DNA from: a virus
Length of the DNA: 46,535 nucleotides
Reading direction: 5' to 3' (one strand)
Virus record (IMG/VR): IMGVR_UViG_3300046010_005459
Coordinates: 1-46,535 of that record
A model generated the notes under the pieces. It was not told where the DNA came from and ran no database searches. It saw nothing but the letters and a program-made list of their open reading frames with translations. The stretch's first letter is position 1. Every line of letters starts with the position of its first letter. Below, piece after piece: positions 38,806-46,434 of the stretch. The translations under genes were made by a program, and so were the position numbers.

Positions 38806-39155
38806 CAAATGTAGTTTTTTTCCCGAAAGAAAAAAGAGGGTCGCCACCACAAACTATGGAAGAAGTGCAGGATACTGTTGAGATGGTTCGCCATGTCCAT
38901 GTAGAAGAAACGATGCAAATCCTGGCAGGGTCAATATTCGACAACCTAGCTCTGTCAGGGTTCAATTTCAATCCTGATGATGATTTTTACACTAAAGATG
39001 TTGCACTGGCGTTTGAGGCTCTGAAGTCGATGCTTTATAAATATCATGGAATGGAGTATCCCATTCAAGACATTGCAGAAAAAAATTTTGCTTTACAAAA
39101 AGACGGAACTGTCGTATTGTTGACTGATGATGAAACAGCAGAGGAAAAGGCCTGA
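38802..39155 (+). CDS. Conserved small phage protein
   Basis: 117 residues overlapping the previous gene by four bases. The conserved-looking middle is ILAGSIFDNLALSGFNFNPD, then YTKDVALAFEALKSMLYKY and YPIQDIAEKNFAL. This arrangement is known to me from hypothetical proteins of cyanophage-type T4-like genomes, placed as here just before RNase H. Function unknown. Its stop falls within a hairpin. Confidence 0.65.
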   Translation: MTNVVFFPKEKRGSPPQTMEEVQDTVEMVRHVHVEETMQILAGSIFDNLALSGFNFNPDDDFYTKDVALAFEALKSMLYKYHGMEYPIQDIAEKNFALQKDGTVVLLTDDETAEEKA

Positions 39156-39165
39156 AAAGCCTTTT
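39145..39165 (+). other. Hairpin at the rnh start codon
   Basis: AAAAGGC and GCCTTTT form a seven-pair stem with loop CTGAAAA. The TTG start of the RNase H gene begins in the 3' arm (39164), and the AAGG of the 5' arm could act as ribosome-binding site when unfolded. With its T run it also resembles a weak terminator. Confidence 0.5.
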
Positions 39166-40027
39166 GTATGATTTGATTATTCTTGACTTGAACCAGGTGA
39201 TGCTTTCGAATCTCATGATGCAAATGGGGTCCCATACCAATATGAAAATCGAACCTGACTTGGTTCGCCATATGGTATTGAACTCAATTCGCATGTATCT
39301 TAACAAATTTAAAGAAGAATACGGCGAACTAGTTATTGCTTGTGACAATCGCCGCTATTGGAGACGAGATGTCTTTCCGTATTACAAAGCAAACCGCAAA
39401 AAAGATCGTGACAAATCAGACATTGATTGGCAATCTATTTTTGATTGCATGAAAATGTTGCGAGAAGAACTTGCAGAAAATTTCCCCTATCGTGTTATTG
39501 ATGTTGACGGCGCCGAGGCAGATGATGTTATCGGTTCGCTTGCACAGCATTTTGGTGACGATATGATGCAACCGATTCTCATTCTTTCTGCAGACAAGGA
39601 CTTCATTCAATTGCAGAAGTTTATGAATGTGCGTCAATACGACCCCATTCGTAAAAAGTTCGTGTCGCATAATAATCCCACCATGTATACTAAAGAACAT
39701 ATCATGCGTGGCGACACTGGTGATGGTATTCCTAACTTCTTGTCTCCCGACAACTGCCTGGTCATTGGTTCGCGCCAAAAACCAGTTACGACTAAGAAAT
39801 TGGAACAGTGGATGCGAATGTCTCCGGAAGCGTTTGACAATAATGAAATGATTAGAAACTATAAACGCAATCAACAACTCATTGACCTGTCATTCATTCC
39901 TGAAGATATTAAAAACAAAATCATAAATGAATATGAGACCCAAAAAAATAAAACACGTTCTAAACTGTTTAATTACTTTGTGCGTTTCAAATTGAAAAAT
40001 TTAATGGAAAATATCCAGGAGTTCTAA
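39164..40027 (+). CDS. rnh: RNase H, T4 Rnh-like 5'-3' nuclease
   Basis: 287 residues of the FEN/RAD2 family, close in length to T4 RNase H (305). Metal-binding blocks: LIILDLNQ, CDNRRYWRRDVFPYYKANRK, DVDGAEADDVIGSL and SADKDFIQLQ, then GDTGDGIPN, in the T4 order. The C terminus SKLFNYFVRFKLKNLMENIQEF-like tail (shortened here) also matches T4. It removes RNA primers and trims lagging-strand 5' ends. The only usable start is TTG 39164, since an in-frame stop lies just upstream. Confidence 0.92.
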   Translation: MYDLIILDLNQVMLSNLMMQMGSHTNMKIEPDLVRHMVLNSIRMYLNKFKEEYGELVIACDNRRYWRRDVFPYYKANRKKDRDKSDIDWQSIFDCMKMLREELAENFPYRVIDVDGAEADDVIGSLAQHFGDDMMQPILILSADKDFIQLQKFMNVRQYDPIRKKFVSHNNPTMYTKEHIMRGDTGDGIPNFLSPDNCLVIGSRQKPVTTKKLEQWMRMSPEAFDNNEMIRNYKRNQQLIDLSFIPEDIKNKIINEYETQKNKTRSKLFNYFVRFKLKNLMENIQEF

Positions 40028-40028
40028 T

Positions 40029-40439
40029 ATGCGCTTAGGCATTGGTGAGATTTTGAAGAAAGTATCAGAATCTAAAACAAAAGAAGAAAAGATAGAGATA
40101 CTGCGAAAGAATGATTCTCCCGCTATTCGCACGATCTTAAAATATGCACTTGATCCTAATATCAAATGGGATCTCCCTGAGGGTGCTCCACCATATAAAC
40201 CATGTCAATTCCTTGACCAACATTCAATGCTGTATCAAGAAATTCGCCGTTTATATCTATTCCTTGAGGGTGGTAATCCTAACCTTAAACCTATTAAAAG
40301 AGAAGCACTTTTCATTAATCTTCTTGAATCAGTTGATCCTTTAGACGCACTAGTTCTGCTTGCTGCAAAGGATAAAAAACTGCCGTATAAAAATATTACT
40401 ATCAATCTTATCAATGAGGCATATCCAGGATTTATGTGA
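40029..40439 (+). CDS. DUF6433-type conserved phage protein
   Basis: 136 residues. The N-terminal ILKKVSESKTKEEKIEILRK and the following NDSPAIRTILKYALDPN, WDLPEGAPPYKP and DPLDALVLLAAKDKKLP are the pattern of the DUF6433 family found in T4-like phages. The function is not known to me. It is all-alpha by appearance. It sits between rnh and phoH, in the same place as in related phages, and probably belongs to DNA metabolism. Confidence 0.72.
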   Translation: MRLGIGEILKKVSESKTKEEKIEILRKNDSPAIRTILKYALDPNIKWDLPEGAPPYKPCQFLDQHSMLYQEIRRLYLFLEGGNPNLKPIKREALFINLLESVDPLDALVLLAAKDKKLPYKNITINLINEAYPGFM

Positions 40440-40609
40440 TGGGCAAATCTAAGCACAATAAATGGTTTGAAGAATACGAAGAATCACCCACTGCTCGCAA
40501 AAATGATTGGGAGCGAAGACGACAAGAAAAACGTCGTGCATGGGAGCAAAAACAATCAGCTATCAATCCTTATGAGCACCAGGATGATGATTCAAAGGAA
40601 TACGAGTAA
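40439..40609 (+). CDS. Small charged protein, 56 residues
   Basis: TGATG overlap with the gene before and TAATG overlap with the gene after. Highly charged and helical (WERRRQEKRRAWEQKQ), ending in an acidic tail (DDDSKEYE). No family recognised. The double overlap supports translation. Confidence 0.6.
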   Translation: MGKSKHNKWFEEYEESPTARKNDWERRRQEKRRAWEQKQSAINPYEHQDDDSKEYE

Positions 40610-40860
40610 TGCCGACTTATTTGTTTCGAAATAAAGAAACTGGAGAGGAATGGGAAGAGTCTATGGGCATCAGTGCAGCAGAAACTTATCTCGCTGAAAA
40701 TCCTCATATAGAAAGATTGGTTAATGGCGTCCCAGGTATTGCTTCTGGCGCCATGCATGGAAATAAATCCAAACCCGATGAAGGATTTAGAGATATTTTG
40801 AGAGAAATGAAAAAGAAATCAGAGAGAGGTATCAGCCGTAGCACGATCAACACTTTTTAA
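40609..40860 (+). CDS. Conserved phage protein resembling FmdB
   Basis: 83 residues. It begins MPTYLFRNKETGEEWEESMG, like the N terminus of FmdB-type small proteins, but without their Cys-x2-Cys zinc ribbon. The C-terminal KPDEGFRDILREMKKKSERG followed by STINTF is conserved in T4-like phages near phoH. Function unknown; it may act on transcription or assembly. Confidence 0.68.
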   Translation: MPTYLFRNKETGEEWEESMGISAAETYLAENPHIERLVNGVPGIASGAMHGNKSKPDEGFRDILREMKKKSERGISRSTINTF

Positions 40861-40886
40861 TAGCAATAATAATAAAAGAAGAAAGA

Positions 40887-41645
40887 ATGGATCAACAATT
40901 ATTACAGCCTAAACGCTTGACCCGCAAACAAAAGAGAATGATGCAGCAACTGGGTGTCGAATTACCAGAAACTGAAATTAAATATTCTCTGACACTAGAT
41001 GATTTTAAACCATTAACTGCTAATCAAAAAAAAGCACATCAATCATATAAAGCAGGATATAATTTACTTCTTCACGGATGCGCTGGTAGCGGTAAAACTT
41101 ATATTGCGATGCATTTTGCATTAAAAGATGTCATGTCTTCTGAAAATGATTTTGAAAAGGTTTATATCATCAGATCAACAGTTCCTACTAGAGATCAAGG
41201 TTTTCTACCTGGCAAAAAACAAGACAAAGAAGCAGTATATGAAACTCCATATATTCGCAACGCTGTTAAAATGTTTGGGTCTAACGATGCATATGCACGG
41301 TTAAAACAACAAGGCCACCTTGAATTTATGTCGACTTCTTATATTAGAGGTGATACATTAGAGAATTGTATTTTGGTTGTTGATGAAATTAATAATATGT
41401 CAGGACACGAGTTAGATTCTGTGATTACTCGTGCTGGCAATAATTGTAAAGTTATATTCTGTGGTGATGGGGCTCAATCAGATTTTATTAAAGATACTGA
41501 TAAGAAAGGTTTGTCTGAGTTTATGAGAATTATTGACAACATGCAATCTTTCGATTATATTGAATTTGGAGTAGAGGACATAGTCCGCTCAGGTCTCGTG
41601 AAAGAATATTTAATTGCAAAACACAAACTCAACGTCAAGATCTAA
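40887..41645 (+). CDS. phoH: PhoH-like P-loop ATPase
   Basis: 252 residues. Walker A is GCAGSGKT at about 65-72, preceded by LTANQKKAHQSYKAGYNLLL as in PhoH. Walker B is CILVVDEINNM near 160, and the sensor-like FCGDGAQSDF follows. PhoH is widespread in marine phages and T4-like phages; it is an RNA-helicase-like ATPase whose role in infection is unsettled. The ribosome-binding site is weak. Its 3' end overlaps the next reading frame. Confidence 0.92.
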   Translation: MDQQLLQPKRLTRKQKRMMQQLGVELPETEIKYSLTLDDFKPLTANQKKAHQSYKAGYNLLLHGCAGSGKTYIAMHFALKDVMSSENDFEKVYIIRSTVPTRDQGFLPGKKQDKEAVYETPYIRNAVKMFGSNDAYARLKQQGHLEFMSTSYIRGDTLENCILVVDEINNMSGHELDSVITRAGNNCKVIFCGDGAQSDFIKDTDKKGLSEFMRIIDNMQSFDYIEFGVEDIVRSGLVKEYLIAKHKLNVKI

Positions 41646-42300
41646 ACTGTTCAAACATGATTTTTTGGATTTTACTGAAATAAAAGAAAATTATGAGACG
41701 GGACAACGACGCTATCTATTACCTGATGGATCGTTAGTCCCGTCTGTGACAACTGTTCTATCGTCTCTTTCAAAGGACCATATTAACGTATGGCGTGAAA
41801 GGATTGGCACAGAAGCAGCAGATAAAATTACCAATCAAGCGAAGAATCGCGGAACTGCTATTCACCAATTGGCAGAAAATTATCTGTTCAATAAAGATGA
41901 CTATTCGGCAGGTGCAATGCCGATCAATCTGTATGACTTCAATTCAAATCTGAAACCGCTGCTAGACAAATATGTCGATGACCTTCGTGGCATTGAATCT
42001 CCTTTGTGGTCAACTAGATTAAAGACAGCAGGTCGAACTGACCTGATTGCAAATTGGCAAAACAATCCCGCTATCATTGACTTCAAAACCTCCCGCAAAC
42101 CTAAGAAAGAATCGTGGATCAAGAATTATTTCTTGCAAGCGACTTGTTATTCTTTAATGCTACAAGAACGCACTGGGATTGCCTGTAAGGATATTGTAAT
42201 TCTGATTGCAGTCGACCACGAAGAACCTCAGGTGTTTCACAAGAAACGCAAGGACTATGTTGAGGAAGTTGTTGAAATCTTTACGAATTATTCTGCTTGA
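41614..42300 (+). CDS. RecB/Cas4-like PD-(D/E)XK exonuclease
   Basis: Up to 228 residues. The nuclease core has KNRGTAIHQLAENYL (His of the RecB/Cas4-type first motif), GRTDLIANW (Asp) and AIIDFKTSRK (D-x-K), then QATCYSLML (Q...Y motif). All catalytic positions of the family are present. It probably degrades or processes DNA ends, for instance host DNA or recombination intermediates. The start is uncertain: no ATG is near, and TTG 41614 (overlapping phoH by 32 bases) is one option. Confidence 0.82.
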   Translation: MQNTNSTSRSKLFKHDFLDFTEIKENYETGQRRYLLPDGSLVPSVTTVLSSLSKDHINVWRERIGTEAADKITNQAKNRGTAIHQLAENYLFNKDDYSAGAMPINLYDFNSNLKPLLDKYVDDLRGIESPLWSTRLKTAGRTDLIANWQNNPAIIDFKTSRKPKKESWIKNYFLQATCYSLMLQERTGIACKDIVILIAVDHEEPQVFHKKRKDYVEEVVEIFTNYSA

Positions 42301-42325
42301 CATATTTCCGGATATATCTGATAAA
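42297..42325 (+). promoter_or_regulatory. Sigma70-type promoter of the repeated family
   Basis: TTGACA (42297-42302), 17-base spacer, GATAAA (42320-42325). The upstream stop TGA is part of the -35 box. The spacer TATTTCCGGATATATCT and the leader with ACATGATGA are close to those of the promoters at 27147 and 45858-46410. Confidence 0.85.
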
Positions 42326-42353
42326 CGTTACATGATGAATGAAAAGGTGAACT

Positions 42354-42914
42354 ATGGCAAAGCAAAGTGAAAAGATTTTTTCTAAAGGAGACATAATCGT
42401 ATCCAAAAGCGGTCATCGTCCGATGGTTGCTGAATCTGATGTGTATAAAGGCACTTATCGTTTTTATGCGCGCTATGTGCATAGCAATGTGCAAAGATAT
42501 GTGTATCGTGACACTATGAAACTTTATGATGAACAAACCCCTGCTAAGGAAAATGCAATGACTATCTATACTATTAAACTCGCTGAAGGTAAAACGACTT
42601 ACGGCACCAAAGTTGGTGTTAACTCTGCAAACAAGTTCCTTATGGAAGAAAAGGGAACTGGTGAGATTCTGGTTGTCGCACCTGATGCGGTCGAGGAAAT
42701 CGTTCCGCACACTGTTTCTGTGTCTGAAATTGGGTCTGAACGGGTCAACTATCACTATATGATTGAACCTGGCAAACTGCTCCCCGGCGATCTTGTTCTG
42801 CACACTTCTAAAGGTTCTAAGGAATTTTCTCTTGGAATTGTTCGCGCTGTTGACACTAAGTTTAAAGCCGCAAAAGAATTCCGCGGAGTTAAACTCGTAA
42901 CTGAAATGGTTTAA
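42354..42914 (+). CDS. Protein of unknown function, 186 residues
   Basis: Stands alone between its own promoter and a terminator, which implies independent, probably early, expression. Two parts are visible: a basic N-terminal part (FSKGDIIVSKSGHRPMVAES, YRFYARYVHSN) and a C-terminal part beginning with the MTIYTIKLAEGKTTYGTKVG stretch and ending FRGVKLVTEM. No known family. Alternating hydrophobic residues suggest beta structure. AAAGGTG is the ribosome-binding site. Confidence 0.65.
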   Translation: MAKQSEKIFSKGDIIVSKSGHRPMVAESDVYKGTYRFYARYVHSNVQRYVYRDTMKLYDEQTPAKENAMTIYTIKLAEGKTTYGTKVGVNSANKFLMEEKGTGEILVVAPDAVEEIVPHTVSVSEIGSERVNYHYMIEPGKLLPGDLVLHTSKGSKEFSLGIVRAVDTKFKAAKEFRGVKLVTEMV

Positions 42915-42943
42915 TGTAGGGGGCAACCCCTACATTTTTATTT
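42915..42943 (+). terminator. Rho-independent terminator with GNRA loop
   Basis: TGTAGGGG and CCCCTACA form a perfect eight-pair stem closed by GCAA, followed by TTTTTATTT. Confidence 0.92.
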
Positions 42944-42953
42944 GAGGTGTGAT

Positions 42954-43172
42954 GTGACACCAGCACAAGTAAGACGTAAATCCAAAACAATCAAAAAGAA
43001 TCTTGATAAGTGGAATACCGCTTATAAGGATTTGCAGGCTATTTGTCCACATATTGATCACTATCAGAAAAAAGAGGGCACTGGTAGTAGGTGGTGCAAA
43101 GATGATGAAGCGTATTGGGTTGAACATTATTGCTCTGACTGTGACAAAAGATGGATAACTGATCAGAAATGA
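42954..43172 (+). CDS. Small putative zinc-binding protein
   Basis: 72 residues from GTG 42954, with GAGG six bases upstream (a longer TTG start at 42942 would overlap the ribosome-binding site). Cys and His residues occur as CPHIDHY, SRWCKDD and HYCSDCDKRW, which could hold one zinc ion. Basic N terminus. The function is unknown. It overlaps the next gene by four bases. Confidence 0.6.
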   Translation: MTPAQVRRKSKTIKKNLDKWNTAYKDLQAICPHIDHYQKKEGTGSRWCKDDEAYWVEHYCSDCDKRWITDQK

Positions 43173-43450
43173 AAAAGTATAAACAATATCCGTGGAAGTT
43201 TAAGTTAGAATGGGATGGTATTGAATGGTGGCAGTCAGAAGTCACACTAGGTTCTGATCACTATTTCTATTACTTTAAATTTGACTTCGTGAATAAAGAA
43301 CAACGAGAAGCTCTTCGAAAACTTAAATGGCGACAGTTTGGGTTAAACCGATTCTATTATGATGGTCCTCATGCACAGTTTAACTTATACTTCTTTGTGA
43401 TATATTGGTCAACACCTTGGACAAAAATGCCAGAGGACCATTGGAAATGA
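43169..43450 (+). CDS. Protein of unknown function, aromatic-rich
   Basis: 93 residues with an unusual content of Trp, Tyr and Phe (KLEWDGIEWWQSEVTLG, DHYFYYFKFDF, FNLYFFVIYW). There is no clear membrane helix, so it is probably a compact beta-rich protein. ATGA overlaps on both sides. No family recognised. Confidence 0.6.
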   Translation: MKKYKQYPWKFKLEWDGIEWWQSEVTLGSDHYFYYFKFDFVNKEQREALRKLKWRQFGLNRFYYDGPHAQFNLYFFVIYWSTPWTKMPEDHWK

Positions 43451-43731
43451 ATCTAAAAGCACTGATTAATGAATTTGATCCCAGTCACTTTGACACTAGA
43501 CGCAAGACGCTAGAAAGGCGCAGGAATGTTCTTATAGAACAAGGTTATGATGTTAAACCGATCAGCGAAAAAAACATTGACTGTTTTTGGTTGACACTAG
43601 AACACAAAGGTCGTAAATTCAATATAACTGACATTGAAGACATTCACTTCTATATAGAGGCAATTGACAGTGAAACCCAAACTAATACAGTCAATCAAGG
43701 CAACCGAAACGGGCAACCGTTTTCCGACTGA
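43447..43731 (+). CDS. Protein of unknown function, 94 residues
   Basis: I take ATG 43447 (ATGA overlap) rather than the frame's earlier ATG at 43405, which lies inside the previous gene. Highly charged N-terminal part (DTRRKTLERRRNVLIEQGYD), then CFWLTLEHKGRKFNITDIED. The 3' end overlaps the next gene by 62 bases. No family recognised. Confidence 0.55.
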   Translation: MNLKALINEFDPSHFDTRRKTLERRRNVLIEQGYDVKPISEKNIDCFWLTLEHKGRKFNITDIEDIHFYIEAIDSETQTNTVNQGNRNGQPFSD

Positions 43732-44047
43732 TAGATATGACTTCATTCAAACTGAAGTATATTTGTCTGACGCTATTGATCATCCGATTAAACTTGACTA
43801 TGCAAAGGAATATCGTGTTGGTGTTCAATTAGGAACCTACGTCTGTATTCCTGGAGATGAATACGCTGCTATTAGATTGAATAGGGCGCAAAAAGAAGTC
43901 GGTCATATGATCTGCAAAGAAGTATATGGCGAGATTCGTGAAGAACTAATCAAACTTCGCTATGAAATTTATAACAAAATGGGATTTCATGCGAATGACT
44001 TGATCAAACGAGTTGACAATATTATGGATATGACTCATTATGATTGA
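43670..44047 (+). CDS. Protein of unknown function, 125 residues
   Basis: The likely start is GTG 43670, with TTG 43664 as an alternative; no in-frame ATG is near. It contains YDFIQTEVYLSDAIDHP and a helical C-terminal half (EVYGEIREELIKLRYEIYNKM shortened here). The long overlap with the preceding gene is unusual for this genome, so one of the two ends may be shorter than drawn. Confidence 0.55.
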   Translation: MKPKLIQSIKATETGNRFPTDRYDFIQTEVYLSDAIDHPIKLDYAKEYRVGVQLGTYVCIPGDEYAAIRLNRAQKEVGHMICKEVYGEIREELIKLRYEIYNKMGFHANDLIKRVDNIMDMTHYD

Positions 44048-44399
44048 CTTTCCTATCATCCTCAAAGGATACGCAATCTTCAATCCTGCTACAGGGTTGT
44101 GGTCGAAGGGTGGCACTGGTAATAGTTGGGGTAAGAATCCTAAGATCTGGTCAGCAATCGGTCATCTTAAAAACCATCTGCTGTTGAGTGTGTGTTGTCA
44201 ATATCATGACCACTGGAATGGTTTAACAAATAAGCGTTTCTTTATCAGCAACAAGTATCGCGGGTGCCAAGTCATTGATGTGACTACAGGAAATCCTGTT
44301 GACAACTTCGATATTTACGGGTATTATTATGACTATATTGCCCGCGAAAAAGCAGCGAGGGCGTATTACGCCGACTATGACATATACGAGGAACCGTGA
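44040..44399 (+). CDS. Protein of unknown function, 119 residues
   Basis: Starts at an overlap with the previous gene. The N-terminal part, IILKGYAIFNPATGLWSKGG, has the look of a short beta-repeat seen in small phage proteins with a W-x-x-x-G turn, and the end is rich in Tyr (YGYYYDYIAREKAARAYY). No family recognised. It belongs to the run of small genes behind the terminator at 42915. Confidence 0.6.
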   Translation: MIDFPIILKGYAIFNPATGLWSKGGTGNSWGKNPKIWSAIGHLKNHLLLSVCCQYHDHWNGLTNKRFFISNKYRGCQVIDVTTGNPVDNFDIYGYYYDYIAREKAARAYYADYDIYEEP

Positions 44400-44402
44400 T
44401 AC

Positions 44403-44660
44403 ATGAAACTATACCTAATAGAACGCCCGAATGACGTTAGGGGTTGGGAATATCCAACATTTAATATTGTATATCCAGTACTCGTTGATGGTATTACAGA
44501 GAGAACGTCGGAAATTGTTGAAGATGAAAACGGTGAAATTTACATAGAACAATATACTAATCAAAAATCTATGAGATTAACACACTTCAGAGTTTCTGGT
44601 TTGGGTCAAAAGTCAATTCATTCGGACTGGATCAAACGATTTACTGTGGTGCAGAAATGA
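44403..44660 (+). CDS. Protein of unknown function, 85 residues
   Basis: Acidic/basic mixed small protein (MKLYLIERPNDVRGWEYPTF, TSEIVEDENGEIYIEQYTN). It ends SIHSDWIKRFTVVQK. Probably beta-rich. The stop overlaps the next start. No family recognised. Confidence 0.6.
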   Translation: MKLYLIERPNDVRGWEYPTFNIVYPVLVDGITERTSEIVEDENGEIYIEQYTNQKSMRLTHFRVSGLGQKSIHSDWIKRFTVVQK

Positions 44661-44809
44661 AAATACCTACTCTGTGTCTATCATATGCCAAGAGTGTGCT
44701 TCGAGTCGTCGCATTTGGTGGATTGGCTGCAGGGTTTCTAGTTGCTGAAGTTACTGCTGGATTGCTGCTATTGGCAGAGTTAATTCGAATTGTGGAGGAA
44801 CGTAAATGA
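44657..44809 (+). CDS. Small single-helix membrane protein, 50 residues
   Basis: ATGA overlaps on both ends. One long hydrophobic stretch at about residues 15-41 (FGGLAAGFLVAEVTAGLLLL) followed by a charged tail (ELIRIVEERK), so it should insert in the membrane. It is shorter than most gene callers accept; the overlaps support it. Confidence 0.58.
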   Translation: MKIPTLCLSYAKSVLRVVAFGGLAAGFLVAEVTAGLLLLAELIRIVEERK

Positions 44810-45177
44810 TTGATCCAACAGAACTTAGATTCGGAAATCAAATTTTTAAGATTAACAAAATAACTAATTGGAATTCCAACAAAATTTATATGACAGACGC
44901 TGATGGTGTTGAGTGGTATCGTTATGACAAAGAAAAAGTTACATTTGAAATTGAATGCCTGACTTATTGTGGTAAAAGATTTGTAATTGAAGCGGGTGAA
45001 TGTCGAGCGGATACAGATATTAGTGAAGTTGAATATTTTTTCAAAAATGTAAAAGGTGAGATTGAACCTTATTACACTAGTGACTTTGAAGTGAATACTT
45101 TTAATCCTGATGAATACTTCTATACTCACTTTGAAGCGCAGCGAAAAGTTAACGAATTAAATGAAAAACTACGCTAA
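44806..45177 (+). CDS. Protein of unknown function, 123 residues
   Basis: Begins MIDPTELRFGNQIFK, an opening common in small phage proteins (a short beta element with LRxGN), then YMTDADGVEWYRYDKEKVTF and an acidic C-terminal half. GGAGG is a good ribosome-binding site. Its stop overlaps the following mini gene as TAATG. Confidence 0.65.
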   Translation: MIDPTELRFGNQIFKINKITNWNSNKIYMTDADGVEWYRYDKEKVTFEIECLTYCGKRFVIEAGECRADTDISEVEYFFKNVKGEIEPYYTSDFEVNTFNPDEYFYTHFEAQRKVNELNEKLR

Positions 45178-45254
45178 TGGAATGGGGAACTTTAATTGTA
45201 GTCGGTGTTATTGTTTTCATTTTGTATTTGAATTTTTATGATGACAGGAACTGA
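45177..45254 (+). CDS. Mini membrane protein, 25 residues
   Basis: TAATG overlap at the start and two bases to the next gene. Nearly the entire peptide is one transmembrane helix (LIVVGVIVFILYLNF) with a charged end. This type of very small membrane protein is common in phages but is usually not annotated. Confidence 0.5.
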   Translation: MEWGTLIVVGVIVFILYLNFYDDRN

Positions 45255-45256
45255 TA

Positions 45257-45721
45257 ATGTCTAACATGCTTGATTATACGAAACATGAACTTAATCTTAT
45301 CGGTCTAAAAGACGATTCCGAAGATGAAATGAATGTTGCGATGAGGAAACATATTTTGCATATGGTAAAAGAATTTGAAGAGGAAGGTCATTCTGGTCAT
45401 AGCGCATCTTATGCACTTGCAATTCTCAAAAAAGTCCTGAATTGGAAACCATTGACTGATCTTACTGGTGAAGATGATGAATGGATGGAAATTGCAGACG
45501 ACTTGTATCAAAACAAACGCGCTTTTGATGTGTTTAAAGATGCAAACGGCGCATATTGGTCAGGTGGTGTTGTGTTTTGGGAATGGTCTATTCATTCTGC
45601 TATTAATGGCGGAAAACCTTTTAAGTCATATTTCACATCTAAAGACAGTCGTGTGCCGATCACTTTCCCGTTCAGCATGCCTAGCGAACCTGAATACCGC
45701 GAAGCCAATCCTGATCGCTGA
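45257..45721 (+). CDS. Conserved phage protein of unknown function
   Basis: 154 residues. It contains MVKEFEEEGHSGHSASYALAI (cited in part), KVLNWKPLTDLTGEDDEW and VFWEWSIHSAINGGKPF, a composition that I know from hypothetical proteins of several phages of Gram-negative hosts; the function is unknown. The last gene before the terminator at 45742. Confidence 0.65.
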   Translation: MSNMLDYTKHELNLIGLKDDSEDEMNVAMRKHILHMVKEFEEEGHSGHSASYALAILKKVLNWKPLTDLTGEDDEWMEIADDLYQNKRAFDVFKDANGAYWSGGVVFWEWSIHSAINGGKPFKSYFTSKDSRVPITFPFSMPSEPEYREANPDR

Positions 45722-45741
45722 CATATAACTAAATTGCTGTC

Positions 45742-45775
45742 AAGGGCGGGTCGAAAGGCCCGCCTTTATATTTTG
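45742..45775 (+). terminator. Rho-independent terminator
   Basis: GGCGGG and CCCGCC pair with extension by AAG/TTT; loop TCGAAAGG; followed by TTTATATTTT. It isolates the small-gene cluster from the promoter repeats further on. The 80 bases after it hold only short imperfect repeats (CGCTTGTT twice). Confidence 0.88.
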
Positions 45776-45857
45776 CGCGTATATGCGAAGGCACCACAAG
45801 CGCTTGTTCTTACGTTCTTAGCGTCTAACCGCTTGTTATCTTAGCAAAACATTCTCC

Positions 45858-45886
45858 TTGACGCATTTTCCCGAATATTCGATAAA
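45858..45886 (+). promoter_or_regulatory. Tandem early-type promoter, copy 1
   Basis: TTGACG, 17-base spacer CATTTTCCCGAATATTC, GATAAA (45881-45886), followed by CAAAGCATGATGAAAC. The spacer carries the palindrome GAATATTC next to the -10 box. Confidence 0.82.
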
Positions 45887-45917
45887 CAAAGCATGATGAA
45901 ACGCGAAGGAGAAGCGG

Positions 45918-46094
45918 ATGTTTGAAGTGCTGGTCACGAAGGACTTTGAGGATGCTGCTAAGCGCTACGTCTTCCGTGGGCCTAATGCCCAAGACAATGC
46001 TTTCACCTACGCCGCGACCGTCCAGGAGATGGCGGATTGGGGTGGGTATGCAGTGATGGTCGAGGTCAAGGAAGTGGTTGACACTATTTCCTGA
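45918..46094 (+). CDS. Small protein of unknown function, 58 residues
   Basis: ATG with AAGGAG seven bases upstream. Sequence MFEVLVTKDFEDAAKRYVF ... WGGYAVMVEVKEV, a compact alpha/beta protein by appearance. Its G+C is clearly above that of the core genes. The last 17 bases, with the stop codon, lie inside the next promoter. Probably an early host-directed protein, but this is inferred only from promoter and size. Confidence 0.6.
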   Translation: MFEVLVTKDFEDAAKRYVFRGPNAQDNAFTYAATVQEMADWGGYAVMVEVKEVVDTIS

Positions 46095-46106
46095 ATATTC
46101 GATAAA
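46078..46106 (+). promoter_or_regulatory. Tandem early-type promoter, copy 2
   Basis: TTGACA, 17-base spacer CTATTTCCTGAATATTC, GATAAA (46101-46106), followed by CAAAGCATGATGAAGC, almost identical to copy 1 from the spacer middle on. Confidence 0.85.
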
Positions 46107-46134
46107 CAAAGCATGATGAAGCAGGAGACGCAAG

Positions 46135-46380
46135 ATGGCGAAGTTTGACCAAGAGACCGTAGCACGTTGGAAGCAGATGGCGGATGACTGGCTTGTCAAA
46201 GCACAGGATCCCGGCACCCGTGAAGACATCCATCTCGGCGCTGAAGCATGGGCAATTGCTCACCGCAGCGGAATAAGTGTCGAGGCCTATGCTGACCGGG
46301 AAGTCACGGACGCCCATATCGTCACCGCGCTGAAGCAGGTCTTCCCGAATGCTGTCTTCAAGGACCGCTACGTTTACTGA
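46135..46380 (+). CDS. Small protein of unknown function, 81 residues
   Basis: ATG with AGGAG upstream. Helical, charged sequence (FDQETVARWKQMADDWLVKA, GAEAWAIAHRSGISVEAYAD). G+C is high compared with the rest of the window. Between promoter copies 2 and 3. No family recognised; its layout matches early-gene arrays of T4-like phages. Confidence 0.65.
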   Translation: MAKFDQETVARWKQMADDWLVKAQDPGTREDIHLGAEAWAIAHRSGISVEAYADREVTDAHIVTALKQVFPNAVFKDRYVY

Positions 46381-46381
46381 G

Positions 46382-46410
46382 TTGACATCTTTTCCTGAAT
46401 ATTCGATAAA
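46382..46410 (+). promoter_or_regulatory. Tandem early-type promoter, copy 3
   Basis: TTGACA, 17-base spacer TCTTTTCCTGAATATTC, GATAAA (46405-46410), followed by CAAGACATGACAAAGG. Confidence 0.85.
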
Positions 46411-46434
46411 CAAGACATGACAAAGGAGATGTCC

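Noticed and set aside
39416-39877. 153-codon minus-strand frame opposite the RNase H gene
   Set aside because: It is a shadow of rnh; the plus-strand protein has all metal-binding motifs of the family.
45780-45857. Short repeats CGCTTGTT in the gap after the terminator
   Set aside because: Only two imperfect copies of about 8-14 bases are present, with no symmetrical arrangement; treated as ordinary intergenic sequence.
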